In this document: piece by piece, positions 54,955-64,000 of the stretch
Position numbering within the stretch: position 1 is the stretch's first letter
Layout: each line of letters begins with the position of its first letter
DNA from: Pseudoips prasinana
Taxonomy: Eukaryota > Arthropoda > Insecta > Lepidoptera > Nolidae
DNA: 64,000 nt
NCBI GenBank assembly: GCA_951640165.1
Contig: OX621266.1
Coordinates: 8,432,001 to 8,496,000, forward strand
Direction: 5' to 3'
Program-made: the position numbers and the translations under genes
Notes under the pieces: model-generated
Seen by the model: the letters and a program-made list of their open reading frames with translations, nothing else
Told to the model about the DNA's origin: nothing
Database searches by the model: none

Positions 54955-55591
54955 TGAAATGAAATGAAATAATGAAATGAAATGAAATAATGAAATGAAA
55001 TGAAATAATGAAATGAAATGAAATAATGAAATTTATTCAGCACTTGGGTATTAACATACACTTGTACTTGTCAAGTTCACAATGGAGTACATAAACATAG
55101 TCGAATGCAGTATAAAAATTACCAAAATATAATTAGTCTAAACAAATTAATCTATTATTTTGAAATTTAGTTGTACAATATTAAAATTAAAGAATTGAAG
55201 GCAATGAGCATTTGGCTAGCGCAGAAGGCTCTTAACCAGTAGCTTAAATTAAACGATTAATACCCGAGGCCACCCTTTTAGGGTTCGGGCGACAGCTCAG
55301 GGGGCCGTTGAAGCAAAAGGACAGAATTCTAAGAGAGGGTGTGATCAGTTGCACGGGATCACCAATGACGTGGGGCCAAAGCGATCCTCGCCGCTGAGGA
55401 GCCTACCCTAGCTAACCTGCGGCTTTCTCTAGCTACCTAGGTGGACGACCCGGAGAAGAAAGCCACAAAGAAACTCCAGGCTTGCTTTTTTCGTCTTCTT
55501 TTGCTTTTTTTTTCGTTCTTTTTTTTTTTTTTAAATCATGTATGTGGTGAGGGGTAGAGTAGAGACGGTGTCAAAAGCCTTAGCAAAGTCC
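54955..55591 (-). mobile_element. LINE 3' end insertion with inverted RT snippet
   Basis: Minus strand: a 46-bp piece of RT (55591-55546, encoding DFAKAFDTVSTLPL) is fused directly to the A-rich 3' untranslated module that matches 22078-22600, ending in a (GAAAT)n-type tail seen as 54955-55030. It is a drastically internally deleted LINE copy inserted into the LINE of 53408. Confidence 0.75.
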
Positions 55592-56125
55592 TTAGGGTAA
55601 ATAACCTAGATGAAAGGAAGAAATGCTTGACAATTTTCTTGGACTTTGCTAAGGCTTTTGACACCGTCTCTACTCTATCCCTCACCTTCTGGCTAAGTTA
55701 GATAGAATCGGTATAAGAGGAATTCCCTCGCTTTACATTTACATATCATTATTTTATATTCATTAACACTTACCATCACTAACCCATCCTCATACGCGCT
55801 TATACAACTCCCGCTTGTATTGTTTTGGGTTTGGCGTAGCCTATACCTATTGTCATATTCCTTATTATTAATTTAGCTTTGGTCTCATATAATTTTAAGT
55901 ATACATGTTGAATAGAAAGGTTTTTTTCTTAATGTATAATGGCGGGAGGGTCCTGGTGACCGGTAATACAGGTTTTTTCTAAACCTAAATCAGGCACCAG
56001 TCTCTCACAAAGTTAGCCTAATAAATACCTTATGTATTATGTATTATGTATTCGTTCCTAAGTGTTTAGTATAATGTGTTAACTTAGTGATGAGAAAAAT
56101 AAATGATTTTATGATTTTATTTTTT
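55592..56125 (+). pseudogene. Continuation of broken LINE RT and a 3' tail
   Basis: RKKCLTIFLDFAKAFDTVST at 55617-55675 is the RT catalytic-block continuation; further coding is disrupted (LDRIGIRGIPS in another frame), then non-coding sequence ends in (TTATGTAT)n at 56025-56052 and AATAAATGATTTTATGATTT. The tail probably belongs to a different LINE than the module at 54955. Confidence 0.65.
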
Positions 56126-56544
56126 AATTAGCTTTTTTGCTACAAATACTAACTAAAGCCAAACGCAGTAGTTTAAACCAGTTTTTAATGCATAAGAGTG
56201 TAACGACAATAACAAAGACCTACTCTTGCGACGTTAAAACTAAACGCAGTATTCACCATTACTGCATGTGAATGTAGCCAGAATAACAAAAAAACTTACC
56301 CTTGCGACGCTAAACCTAACGCAGTATTATACAGCATTTAGGGGAAGCAAGAGTGAGGGAAAGCTAACCATGTACCGATGCCGCATGATATAGTGCCGCG
56401 TTTTGCTCTAGCAAAGCAGTGCGTTGACGTCATTCGCGGACGGGGACGTCTTTGTCGTATCGTAACCACTCCAAGAAGCCAGGTAGGTATATGAAGGGAT
56501 CTACGTACTCACTCCATAGCTCAGCACTGACTCGGCGAGAGCGA

Positions 56545-56800
56545 AATATCTCATCGGTTTCGTTCACAACTATTTAAACCAATACTTTCGCAGACAACTT
56601 GCCAACGACGCTGAGCAGACTCATGCCCCTATAGTATTTACAGTCTTGCCGTGAGCCCTGCCCTGTGTTAAGAGGTACGACGACAGCTTTACACCAATCA
56701 TTTAGCTCTTGGCAGGCGTTATAGCACCAATTAAATTCAGTTAAGTCTAGTCTTCAGCATCTCGGAAGTTATCCTGTCATACCCTGGTGACTATCCTGAT
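56545..56800 (-). pseudogene. Decayed RTE-like RT fragment
   Basis: The minus strand in several frames shows SPGYDRITSEMLK, CYNACQELNDWCKAVVVPLN and YYRGMSLLSVVGKLSAKVLV, the pre-RT and first RT blocks of an RTE-type LINE. Many stops. Confidence 0.6.
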
Positions 56801-57560
56801 TTTACAGTCTTAAGCACAAAGCTTGGTTCTAAAATTTTGACGGTGCGTTTATGCCTTTAAGAGTAACAAATAATATATTTATATGGAATAGAGGATCCTA
56901 ACAATCTGTCAAAAAAAAGTTATATTATATACTTACCATACAATGCAAGAAGAATCATTTATTATTTTAAAACTTAATCGTAACCAGTATAATGTATATG
57001 AAAGTAATGGCCTGTTTCACTCTACTCTGAACTTATTTCCAACCATGAGAATGACTTAAGGAATATTTTCAGGGATACAGTTAAGCGCCATCCAGCAAAT
57101 GCTTCGACAGAGCGTAAAGCTGCGACCTATGGTTATATCCTATATAATTTGTAACAGACGAATTCAAGTTCTTTGTTTAGATTTTGAAATAAAACGCTCC
57201 TAGGAAAATTAAGTATTTGTTGCTTGTATACTGTCCTGTGTTAAAACTATTTATTTATAATTTAGTGGTCTCTGATCTGGACGGTACTGTAGTGCTTACA
57301 TACTCTATGGGTTGAGGTTACCTGTCAAGGGTCCATGTATCCATTGTCATATTCTCTTTGGCGTTTTCTTTTGTCCATTAGTTTTAACAAAAATTCTTCT
57401 GTTATGTTATAATATAATAATAATAGTTACCTAATTCAAAACAAAAGTGACTATGGTTATAATTTCGTTCATGAACAATTTAATGACTTGTCGTAATAGT
57501 ATCGTAACGTAGGGCATGTAAAATGTTTAGTGCTGCGTAAATGTCCGAAATAAACTAATT
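56801..57560 (+). promoter_or_regulatory. Probable original 5' flank and leader of Atg13
   Basis: The sequence directly left of the LINE target duplication must once have abutted the Atg13 start codon, so the last part (about 57480-57560: GTAACGTAGGGCATGTAAAA, ATGTCCGAAATAAACTAATT) is inferred to be its 5' leader or promoter. No TATA box or initiator can be assigned with confidence. Confidence 0.45.
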
Positions 57561-57705
57561 AATGTGAAAATGGGATTCTCGCTGTTTGGAGGTTGAGTGA
57601 ACACGTGTTCGGGATTCATTCATTATTTCTATACATTTGAGCTTCTTATTCGTGTTGTTTTTGTGCTGTAAGTGTTTGTGTGTGTTCTTTTATTAATAAT
57701 TGGTA

Positions 57706-59166
57706 ATGGATACTGTCCATCCCCCCGATGGGGGGATGGACACTGATCGTCCTCCTGATGAGGGGGGCGGCGGCAATGAGGATGGGATTGTACTTGCGCA
57801 GAGGACTACGCGTGTCGCTAAGAAAAGACCATTGGACGCTGTAGACGGCAATTCCAAAAAGACAACGTCTCCCGCTGCGTCGGTACAATCTGAATATGTG
57901 TGCCCGGATTATGTCAACAAATTCCGATATGGTCCTACTGATGTTGCTCCGTTCCTGGTCCACGTCACGTCAGATTGTTCTCTCCATTCGTTAAAGATAG
58001 CCCAACTAATACACAAAAATAATGTATCTCATATAGTCCAAGGTGGGATAAAATCAATAGGACGAGGTAAAATAGTTATCGAGTTTTCTTTGGCTGACTC
58101 TGCTAATGATTTTATTTCTAACGAAACTTTTTTGGATGCAAACAATTTAACTGCTGGAATTCCGAAATTCCATATTACTCGTATGGGAATTGTTAAGAAC
58201 ATCCCACAGGACTGGTCTCTTGATAATATGATTGATGGCATTACATACCCCAGTACTTGTGGAGAAATTGTCAAAGCTCGGCGATTAAATAAAAAAATTA
58301 TTAGGGAAGGGAAGACGGAGTGGGTTCCATCAACTACGGTAGTTCTCACGTTTTTAGGCCGTGTTCTGCCGGAGAGAGTGTATTGTTTCAATTCATCTCT
58401 TCCAGTGGAACTGTACCAACTACCAACAATTCAATGCCGCCTATGTTGTCGTTTTGGACACATAACATCACAGTGCAGATCTAGTGCTAGATGTTACAAA
58501 TGTAGCAAGTCTCATCGTGGTAACACTTGTGAGGTTGAAGAACAGGATGCAAAATGTGTCTTTTGTTCAGGTCGTCACATGGCAACATATTCTCAGTGTC
58601 CTGAGCATATCAGGCAAAAGAATATTAAAGCGGTTATGTCAGAGGAGAACATTTCATTTGTTGAGGCCTCCCGTAGGTTTAAATCAGCTCGGCCATCTTT
58701 TGCAGAAAAAACAAAATTTTCCTTGCAGCCACATGCAGATCAAACTCCTTCACCACCACGACATAGGGTGCCTTCCTCTCCGCTAGTTGGGGAGCCTCCT
58801 TTGGCTCAGACAACTTCATACAGAGAGACTGTATTTAAGGAGCGTAGGCCTAGACCAACCCTTGTTCCAGGGTATGATGTCAATGCTCACTATGAGCTTT
58901 CTCAGTCTCCTAAATCTTCTCAACCTAATGGTTGTGCCTATCCTAAACCTTCTGTTTCTTCTCCTGTGTCTTCCATGATTAACCCTTCTTCTCTTGTTGC
59001 TCCTACTCCTGATGATAATCTGATAGAGCTTCTTCTTTGTACAGTTATAAATATTGTAGAAAAGTTTAGTGATGCCATTCCCCATAATGTCATGAATCTT
59101 CTCCATCAACTTCTAGCTTTTTTTATAAATAAAAATGGCTCTCACCCTCCTTCAGTGGAATTGTAG
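57706..59166 (+). CDS. I-type LINE ORF1 (gag-like nucleic-acid-binding protein)
   Basis: About 486 residues, starting at the ATG at 57706 (MDTVHPPDGGMDTDRPPDEG). The middle region binds RNA in relatives. Three zinc knuckles follow: CRLCCRFGHITSQC, CYKCSKSHRGNTC and CVFCSGRHMATYSQC (residues about 250-305). The tail is Ser/Pro-rich. ORF1 coats LINE RNA to form the retrotransposition particle. No frameshift is seen. It overlaps ORF2 by 32 bp in a different frame. Confidence 0.92.
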   Translation: MDTVHPPDGGMDTDRPPDEGGGGNEDGIVLAQRTTRVAKKRPLDAVDGNSKKTTSPAASVQSEYVCPDYVNKFRYGPTDVAPFLVHVTSDCSLHSLKIAQLIHKNNVSHIVQGGIKSIGRGKIVIEFSLADSANDFISNETFLDANNLTAGIPKFHITRMGIVKNIPQDWSLDNMIDGITYPSTCGEIVKARRLNKKIIREGKTEWVPSTTVVLTFLGRVLPERVYCFNSSLPVELYQLPTIQCRLCCRFGHITSQCRSSARCYKCSKSHRGNTCEVEEQDAKCVFCSGRHMATYSQCPEHIRQKNIKAVMSEENISFVEASRRFKSARPSFAEKTKFSLQPHADQTPSPPRHRVPSSPLVGEPPLAQTTSYRETVFKERRPRPTLVPGYDVNAHYELSQSPKSSQPNGCAYPKPSVSSPVSSMINPSSLVAPTPDDNLIELLLCTVINIVEKFSDAIPHNVMNLLHQLLAFFINKNGSHPPSVEL

Positions 59167-62100
59167 AAATATTCGCCATAAAAAGCATGAACTAATTAAT
59201 TTAATAAATTCACATCAACCTTTAGTCTGTGCAATTTCAGAGACCTGGCTTAAACCTGGCAGTACATTTAGAGTGGCTGGATTCTCTTGTCTTCGTGATG
59301 ACAGAGAGGATGGCTATGCTGGATGTGCTTTACTTATAAATAGATCATATAAATACTCTCAAATATCTCTTCCTTCCCATGACTCAGAATTACATGTAGT
59401 TGCTGCTAAGCTTCTAGGTGTAACCTTTGTGTCTATCTATATTCCTCATCCCAATATAACTTTGATTAATAACCTTCGTTCCATTCTTTCTAATATTTCA
59501 GGCCCTCTCATTATTTTAGGTGATTTTAATATACACCATACACTATGGGGATCACATTTCTGTGATTCTTTGTCATCATCCCTTATTGATTTGTTTGATG
59601 ATTTGAATGTCTGTGTACTTAATGATGGCTCAGCCACCAGAAGAGTATCTCCCATTCAAAACATAAGTGTTGTTGACCTTTCCCTAGCTTCTCCAGTTCT
59701 TGCTTCATCTTTATCTTGGTCTGTTCTGCCATTATCTTATGGAAGTGATCACTTTCCTCTTCTGTTAGACTGGCATCGTTCATGCAATATTGCTCCTGCC
59801 CCTCCTCCCCTTCTCAAATATAGTCTCCCTAAGGCTGATTGGGATAAGTTTTCATACTTGGTTGACTCTAAAACTGCTTCTCTTCCACAAATAACATATC
59901 ATAACTTTCATTATGTCTATTCGGAATTTTTTAATGCCTTGCTTCATGCTGCGGATAATTCCATTCCTTTAAAAAATTCTTTTTGCAATAAAATTCCATC
60001 ACCTCCTTGGTGGGATTCTGAATGTACCTCTTCTGTAAATCTCCGTAATGAAGCTGAGTATATGTATGCTAGAGATCTAAGTATGGAAAATTACATTACT
60101 TTTCGTAAAACCTCTGCTCGCACAAAAAGATTACTGGCCAGGAAAAAGTTACTTGGATGGCGTAAATTCTGCGAATCAATTTCACCACGTTGCCCTCTTT
60201 CTTTGGTTTGGAAAAAAATTAAAATATTTCGCAGATCTCAAATAAATTATCATAATTCAGATTCTAATGATTCTTCTAATTGGTTTTCAAATTTCTTCAA
60301 TAATCTAGCACCACCTTCTGTACCTAACTTTGATTGTTTGTTTCCATCTTCCATACCAGTAAATAATGGTGATCGCATGAATGATATTTTCACTATTAAT
60401 GAGCTTTTTTGTGCACTGGAAGGCCTGAAAGATTCTGCCCCAGGCATGGATGGTATTCCGTATTCTTTTATTATTAAATGTTCTTATTCTTCCAAATTAT
60501 TTTTTCTTAATATTATCAATCATGTATTCCTTTCTTCTTCAGTTCCTGAGTCTTGGAAATCTCAAATAATAATTCCTATTATTAAACCAGGTAAGAATCC
60601 TTCTGAATCTACCTCTTACAGACCTATTGCTCTCTCATCTACATTGGCTAAGATTTTTGAAATTTTAATAAAAAATAGACTTGAATGGATTGTAGAGAAT
60701 AAAGGCTTACTTTCTAGATCACAGTTTGGCTTTAGGAGGGGAATGAGCACGATGGATAGCCTTAGTGTTCTCACTACCGATATTCGTCGTGCGTTCTCCG
60801 AGGGCGAGAGTCTTATTGGGGTGTTTTTGGATATATCATCAGCATATGATAATGTTCAACTTCCCCTACTCAGGCAAAAATTGCAACATCTGAGTATCCC
60901 GGCAAGATTGATCAATGCTGTTTGCAATTTATTTATGTGTCGTTTAATTCATATGAGAGTTGATGGTAAAATCTCTGAACCCAGGTTGGTATATAAGGGA
61001 TTGCCGCAGGGGTCAGTTCTAAGCCCTATTTTATATAATATCTATACGTATGATTTAGACCAGTCAGTCAATTGTTTTTGTCACATTTTACAATATGCTG
61101 ATGATATTGTTCTATATGCCTCCTCTAAGTCACTTGATACATCCTCCGTTAGACTAAATAGTGCTTTAGATTATTTAAATGTTTGGTTAAGCGACCATGG
61201 ACTTTCTCTCTCTGTCTCTAAGTGTAATGGCGTGATATTTTCTCGTAAGAGAAATATCCCTAGGGTAGAACTAATGGTTGACAATGAGTCCATTGGTATA
61301 AAGGATAGTGCAAAAATTTTTAGGTATAATTTTAGATTCTAAATTATCTGGGTGTCAACATCTAACATACATAAGTACTAAATGTGAGAAGGGTGTAAAT
61401 GTTTTGAGAGCTTTGTCTGGGGTTGGGTGGGGTTCTCACCCTTTTAATCAAAAGATCCTCTACAATGCCATCATTCGCAGTCACTTTGACTATGGATCCT
61501 TTGTTCTTGAGCCTTGTAGTAAGCTGGCCTTGGCTAGGCTAGATAGAATTCAGGCAAAGTGTCTTCGTATTATTACAGGTGCTATGAAATCTTCATGTTC
61601 CAGTGCCCTCCAGGTAGAGTGCTTTGATCCCCCACTAGCTTTCCGTAGGCAATATTTATGTGATCGATTCTTATGCAACATTTTGCAAAATCCCTCCCAT
61701 TTACTTTATAATAAATTATATTCTCTTTCTGGTTTAATACACTCTTCAAAATATTGGCATCATAAAGAACTACCTCCTCTACTCAAAAGTTTTAATAGGT
61801 TTACCAATAAATTTTCTATTTTCCATTTAGATAAAGACCCATTGTTTAAATTTGAGTATGAATCTTTGCTTTTTAAGCCTAGAATTGTTCTGGATTTTGG
61901 AATTGCCAAAAATGATCCAGGTGCTAACGCAAAGTTCTGTGACATCATTGAGCGGGATTGGCCAGGATGGTTAGCTCTGTTCACTGATGCTTCTAAGCAG
62001 TCTGTGGAAGATTATGTGGGAGCTGCTGTTTGGATCCCCAAATATAATATTGTTTTAAGTTTTAAATGTGCACAACAAACTTCCATTTTTACTGGGGAAG

Positions 62101-62837
62101 CTACTGCTGTTTTGGAGGCTGTATCTTATGTACTTTCTCATAAACTTAATAAATCAATCATCTTCTGTGACTCCCTCAGTTTGTTGCAAGATATTAATAA
62201 GCTTCCATTCCGCTCAAAAGATAGATTCTATCTCACTATAAAAATTAAGAATGTTTTATTCCAATGTTTTTCTTCTGGTATTGATGTAGTTTTAGCTTGG
62301 ATTCCTAGTCATAGTGGTATCAGTGGAAATGAATCTGTTGATCTGTGTGCTAAGGATGCCATCAGACTCGGAGTCAACTCCTACGACAAATGTTTTTCAC
62401 GAGACCTTAAAGTAGCAGCTAAACCTCATATGGTGAAAATGTGGAATGATGAGTGGCAAAGAATAAAGTCAGTCAAAGCCAAGCACTTTGGTAGCTTACA
62501 ACCTTTTGTACCAGTCAAACCTTGGTTTTTTAAGTACCGCAATGCTCCAAAATTAATCACTTCCACAATCATTCGTCTTCGATTGGGCCATGTTTGCACA
62601 CCAGTTTTTCTAGCAAAGATAAGAATAAGAGACAATTCTATCTGTGAATGTGGACTTGAGGAAGGAACTGTAGACCATATATTTTTTAATTGTTCAAATA
62701 TTTCTGTCCCTTTGTATGATATCCTTCCTTGTGACTTCCCTCGTCCTGTGAATGTTAATACTTTGTTATCTCTTGATTTATTTTCTTATTATAAAGTGTT
62801 AGTAAAATTTCTTTCTGTTAATAACATTCGTTTATAA
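59135..62837 (+). pseudogene. I-type LINE ORF2 (endonuclease, RT, RNase H), one frameshift
   Basis: 59135-61342: AP-type endonuclease (LLQWNCRNIRHKKHELINLI, AISETWLKPG, IILGDFNIHHTLWGS, YGSDHFPLLLDW), then RT (LKDSAPGMDGIPYSFIIKCS, SYRPIALSSTLAKIFEILIK, QFGFRRGMSTMDSLSVLTTD, FLDISSAYDNVQ, GLPQGSVLSPILYNIYTYDL, LQYADDIVLYA). At about 61308 an extra base in a GCAAAAATTTTT run shifts the frame; 61308-62837 continues KFLGIILDSKLSGCQHLTYI, an RNase H domain (LFTDASKQS, GEATAVLEAV, IIFCDSLSLL, AWIPSHSGISGNESVDLCAK) and a zinc finger (CECGLEEGTVDHIFFNC). All catalytic residues are present. Confidence 0.93.
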
Positions 62838-63094
62838 TATTTTATTTAGTATGTTTTATGTTCAGTTATTTATTTATTCTAAGTAAACCTAACCTTTAAG
62901 TGTATTTGTTTTCTAAGTTGCTCAAGCGTTTCTTTATTTGTCTTTTATTTATTCTCTTTTGCTTTTCCATTAGTAAACGTGTCTATTAGTAAATATTTTT
63001 GACATTGTGTTCTCCTAACTTTTGACATTGGCAGAATCATCGTTGTCGCGATGGAGCCATGATGACAAATTGGAATTGGAATTGGAATGTGAAA

Positions 63095-63268
63095 ATGGAA
63101 TCTGGTACCATGGACTTACAGGACAAATGCAAACTGTACTATAAGTTCACAAAGGTGTTGACTCTCAAAGTGGCTCAGATCGTGGTCCAGAGCAGGCAGG
63201 GCAAGAAGATCACTCATGAATGTAACGCAAAGTTTCCTGAAAACGGAGTGGAGTCTTCACCACAATGG
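63095..63268 (+). CDS. Atg13: Probable Atg13 (autophagy-related protein 13), first coding exon
   Basis: 58 residues: MESGTMDLQDKCKLYYKFTK, VLTLKVAQIVVQSRQGKKIT, then a variable stretch ending SSPQW at donor GTGAGC. The pattern KF-x-K-x-x-x-LK-x-x-Q-x-[IV]VQ-[SA]-R-x-G-[EK]-K, followed by a Trp, is the N-terminal beginning of the Atg13 HORMA domain, the subunit of the ULK1/Atg1 kinase complex that starts autophagosome formation. Later exons lie right of the window. A second in-frame Met (63110) sits in a stronger ACCATGG context. The LINE ends nine bases before the first ATG. The family call rests on one exon. Confidence 0.75.
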
Positions 63269-63660
63269 GTGAGCGAATACAATGTGCTATCTAACACCAA
63301 TAAATCGAATTCATTAATTATATCTAACTTTATTTCGTTAGGGTGGATTTTAATTTGATAATTTCATATACTTAACATTATTTTTTATATTCATATTCCT
63401 ACAAAACAATATTGCATACAAGTTGTTGCCCAATGAACTAAACCATAAACAATATGACACAACAAATAATGCTTCTTAGAGAGTATGATGGCCCAACTGC
63501 TTCAGTTTTAAGTAGGAACATAGTCTTCCAGAGGTGTGATTATTCCCAGTATTTGGTGTTGTAATTTTCACATGTATTATAGTTTGTTATCAACATAATA
63601 TAATCATATAAGTATTGTAAATAAAAATTAAAAGGTTTTCATTTTAATAAACATGCACTT
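63269..63660. other. Atg13 intron 1, proximal part
   Basis: Non-coding, AT-rich; I see no second exon here. Confidence 0.5.
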
Positions 63661-63662
63661 GT

Positions 63663-63717
63663 AAATGGTCAGAATAGTTTAGCCAGTATCCACTGGCTAA
63701 CCTATTCTGACCATTTA
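63663..63717. repeat. Long hairpin in Atg13 intron
   Basis: Arms of 25 bp (AAATGGTCAGAATAGTTTAG then CCAGT; complement ends TCTGACCATTT) with one mismatch and a loop of about 4 bp. The flanks GCACTTGTAA and TTGTAAGTGC extend the pairing. It could be a small fold-back MITE. Confidence 0.85.
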
Positions 63718-63856
63718 CTTTTGTTGTAAGTGCCTGAATCAAGCACTTACAATCAAAGCTTTCCTCTCTCACTGGTTTACTTTGTCTTATCATAAGGTGT
63801 ATTCTGTGTAAAATATATATATATTTTTTTTAAAGACTTGTCTGCAATAGTCAATA

Positions 63857-64000
63857 TAATCTCTGTTTCGCGGGGTACTTTACTAACATATAACACAAAT
63901 TACATCCAGACTAAGAACAACTATTTATGGGTCACACAAATAAGTGTATGGGGTGGGACTTGAACCCCTGACACGTAGCGGTGAGGCGACTGTCATAGCC
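63857..64000 (-). mobile_element. tRNA-derived SINE, copy 5, cut by window end
   Basis: TCTCTGTTTCGCGGGGTACT, ACACAAATTACATCCAGACT, then ACACAAATAAGTG and CCCCTGACACGTAGCG, matching the family at 41893-42092. The tRNA head continues past position 64000. Confidence 0.8.

Larger units (their letters stand above)
57574..63085 (+). mobile_element. Full-length I-type (I/Nimb) LINE
   Basis: The 5512-bp element is flanked by the 13-bp duplication AATGTGAAAATGG (57561-57573 and 63086-63098). It has a 5' leader of about 130 bp, a gag-like ORF1, an overlapping ORF2 with endonuclease, RT, RNase H and a terminal zinc finger, and a 3' untranslated region ending in (AATTGG)n. The RNase H domain puts it in the I superfamily rather than Jockey or CR1. 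Only one frameshift (about 61310) breaks ORF2. Confidence 0.93.

Overview
This window is eukaryotic and almost certainly from a moth or butterfly. The DNA is AT-rich, the host genes are split by large GT-AG introns, and most of the bases are transposon-derived: tRNA-headed SINEs, many 5'-truncated LINE tails, hAT and mariner elements, BEL/Pao remnants and fold-back MITEs. One host gene is an insect seven-transmembrane odorant receptor with a lepidopteran-style C-terminus. Species cannot be named from the sequence alone. No prokaryotic operon, CRISPR array or rRNA is present.

Host genes. (1) 1080-3368, minus: the first four coding exons of a proton-coupled amino-acid transporter (SLC36/PAT, Drosophila pathetic-like); the rest lies beyond the window start. 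(2) 23569-41730, minus: an odorant receptor in seven recognisable exons spread over 18 kb. All exon junctions agree in phase, but the short last exon was not found. Its introns are packed with transposons. (3) 63095-63268, plus: the first coding exon of a probable Atg13 (autophagy initiation), running off the right edge. I see no functional link between the three genes.

Repeat layout. 5.8-8.7 kb is a degenerate hAT with an 8-bp target duplication. 9.6-10.2 kb is a nine-copy 72-bp minisatellite that stays open in frame on both strands. 11.7-17.9 kb is a large inverted duplication containing a BEL/Pao 3' end in one arm, a solo LTR of the same insertion in the other arm, and a nearly intact DD41D mariner inserted in only one arm. 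20.7-28.6 kb holds LINE tails and MITEs around the last odorant-receptor exons. 31.2-35.4 kb is a hAT inside another hAT, which itself landed in a 61-bp satellite. 37.4-39.8 kb is a non-autonomous hAT-like element with an internal duplication. 43.9-46.2 kb is a Jockey LINE with a 12-bp target duplication. 46.7-57 kb is mixed LINE, SINE and MITE debris. 57.57-63.09 kb is a full-length I-type LINE one frameshift from intact.

The most striking observation is that the 13-bp target duplication of this I-type LINE contains the Atg13 start codon, so the LINE separates the original 5' leader from the coding sequence while recreating the ATG on its far side. No wholly new gene system is evident. The novelty lies in the insertion histories, the repeat architecture and a few unexplained open frames.
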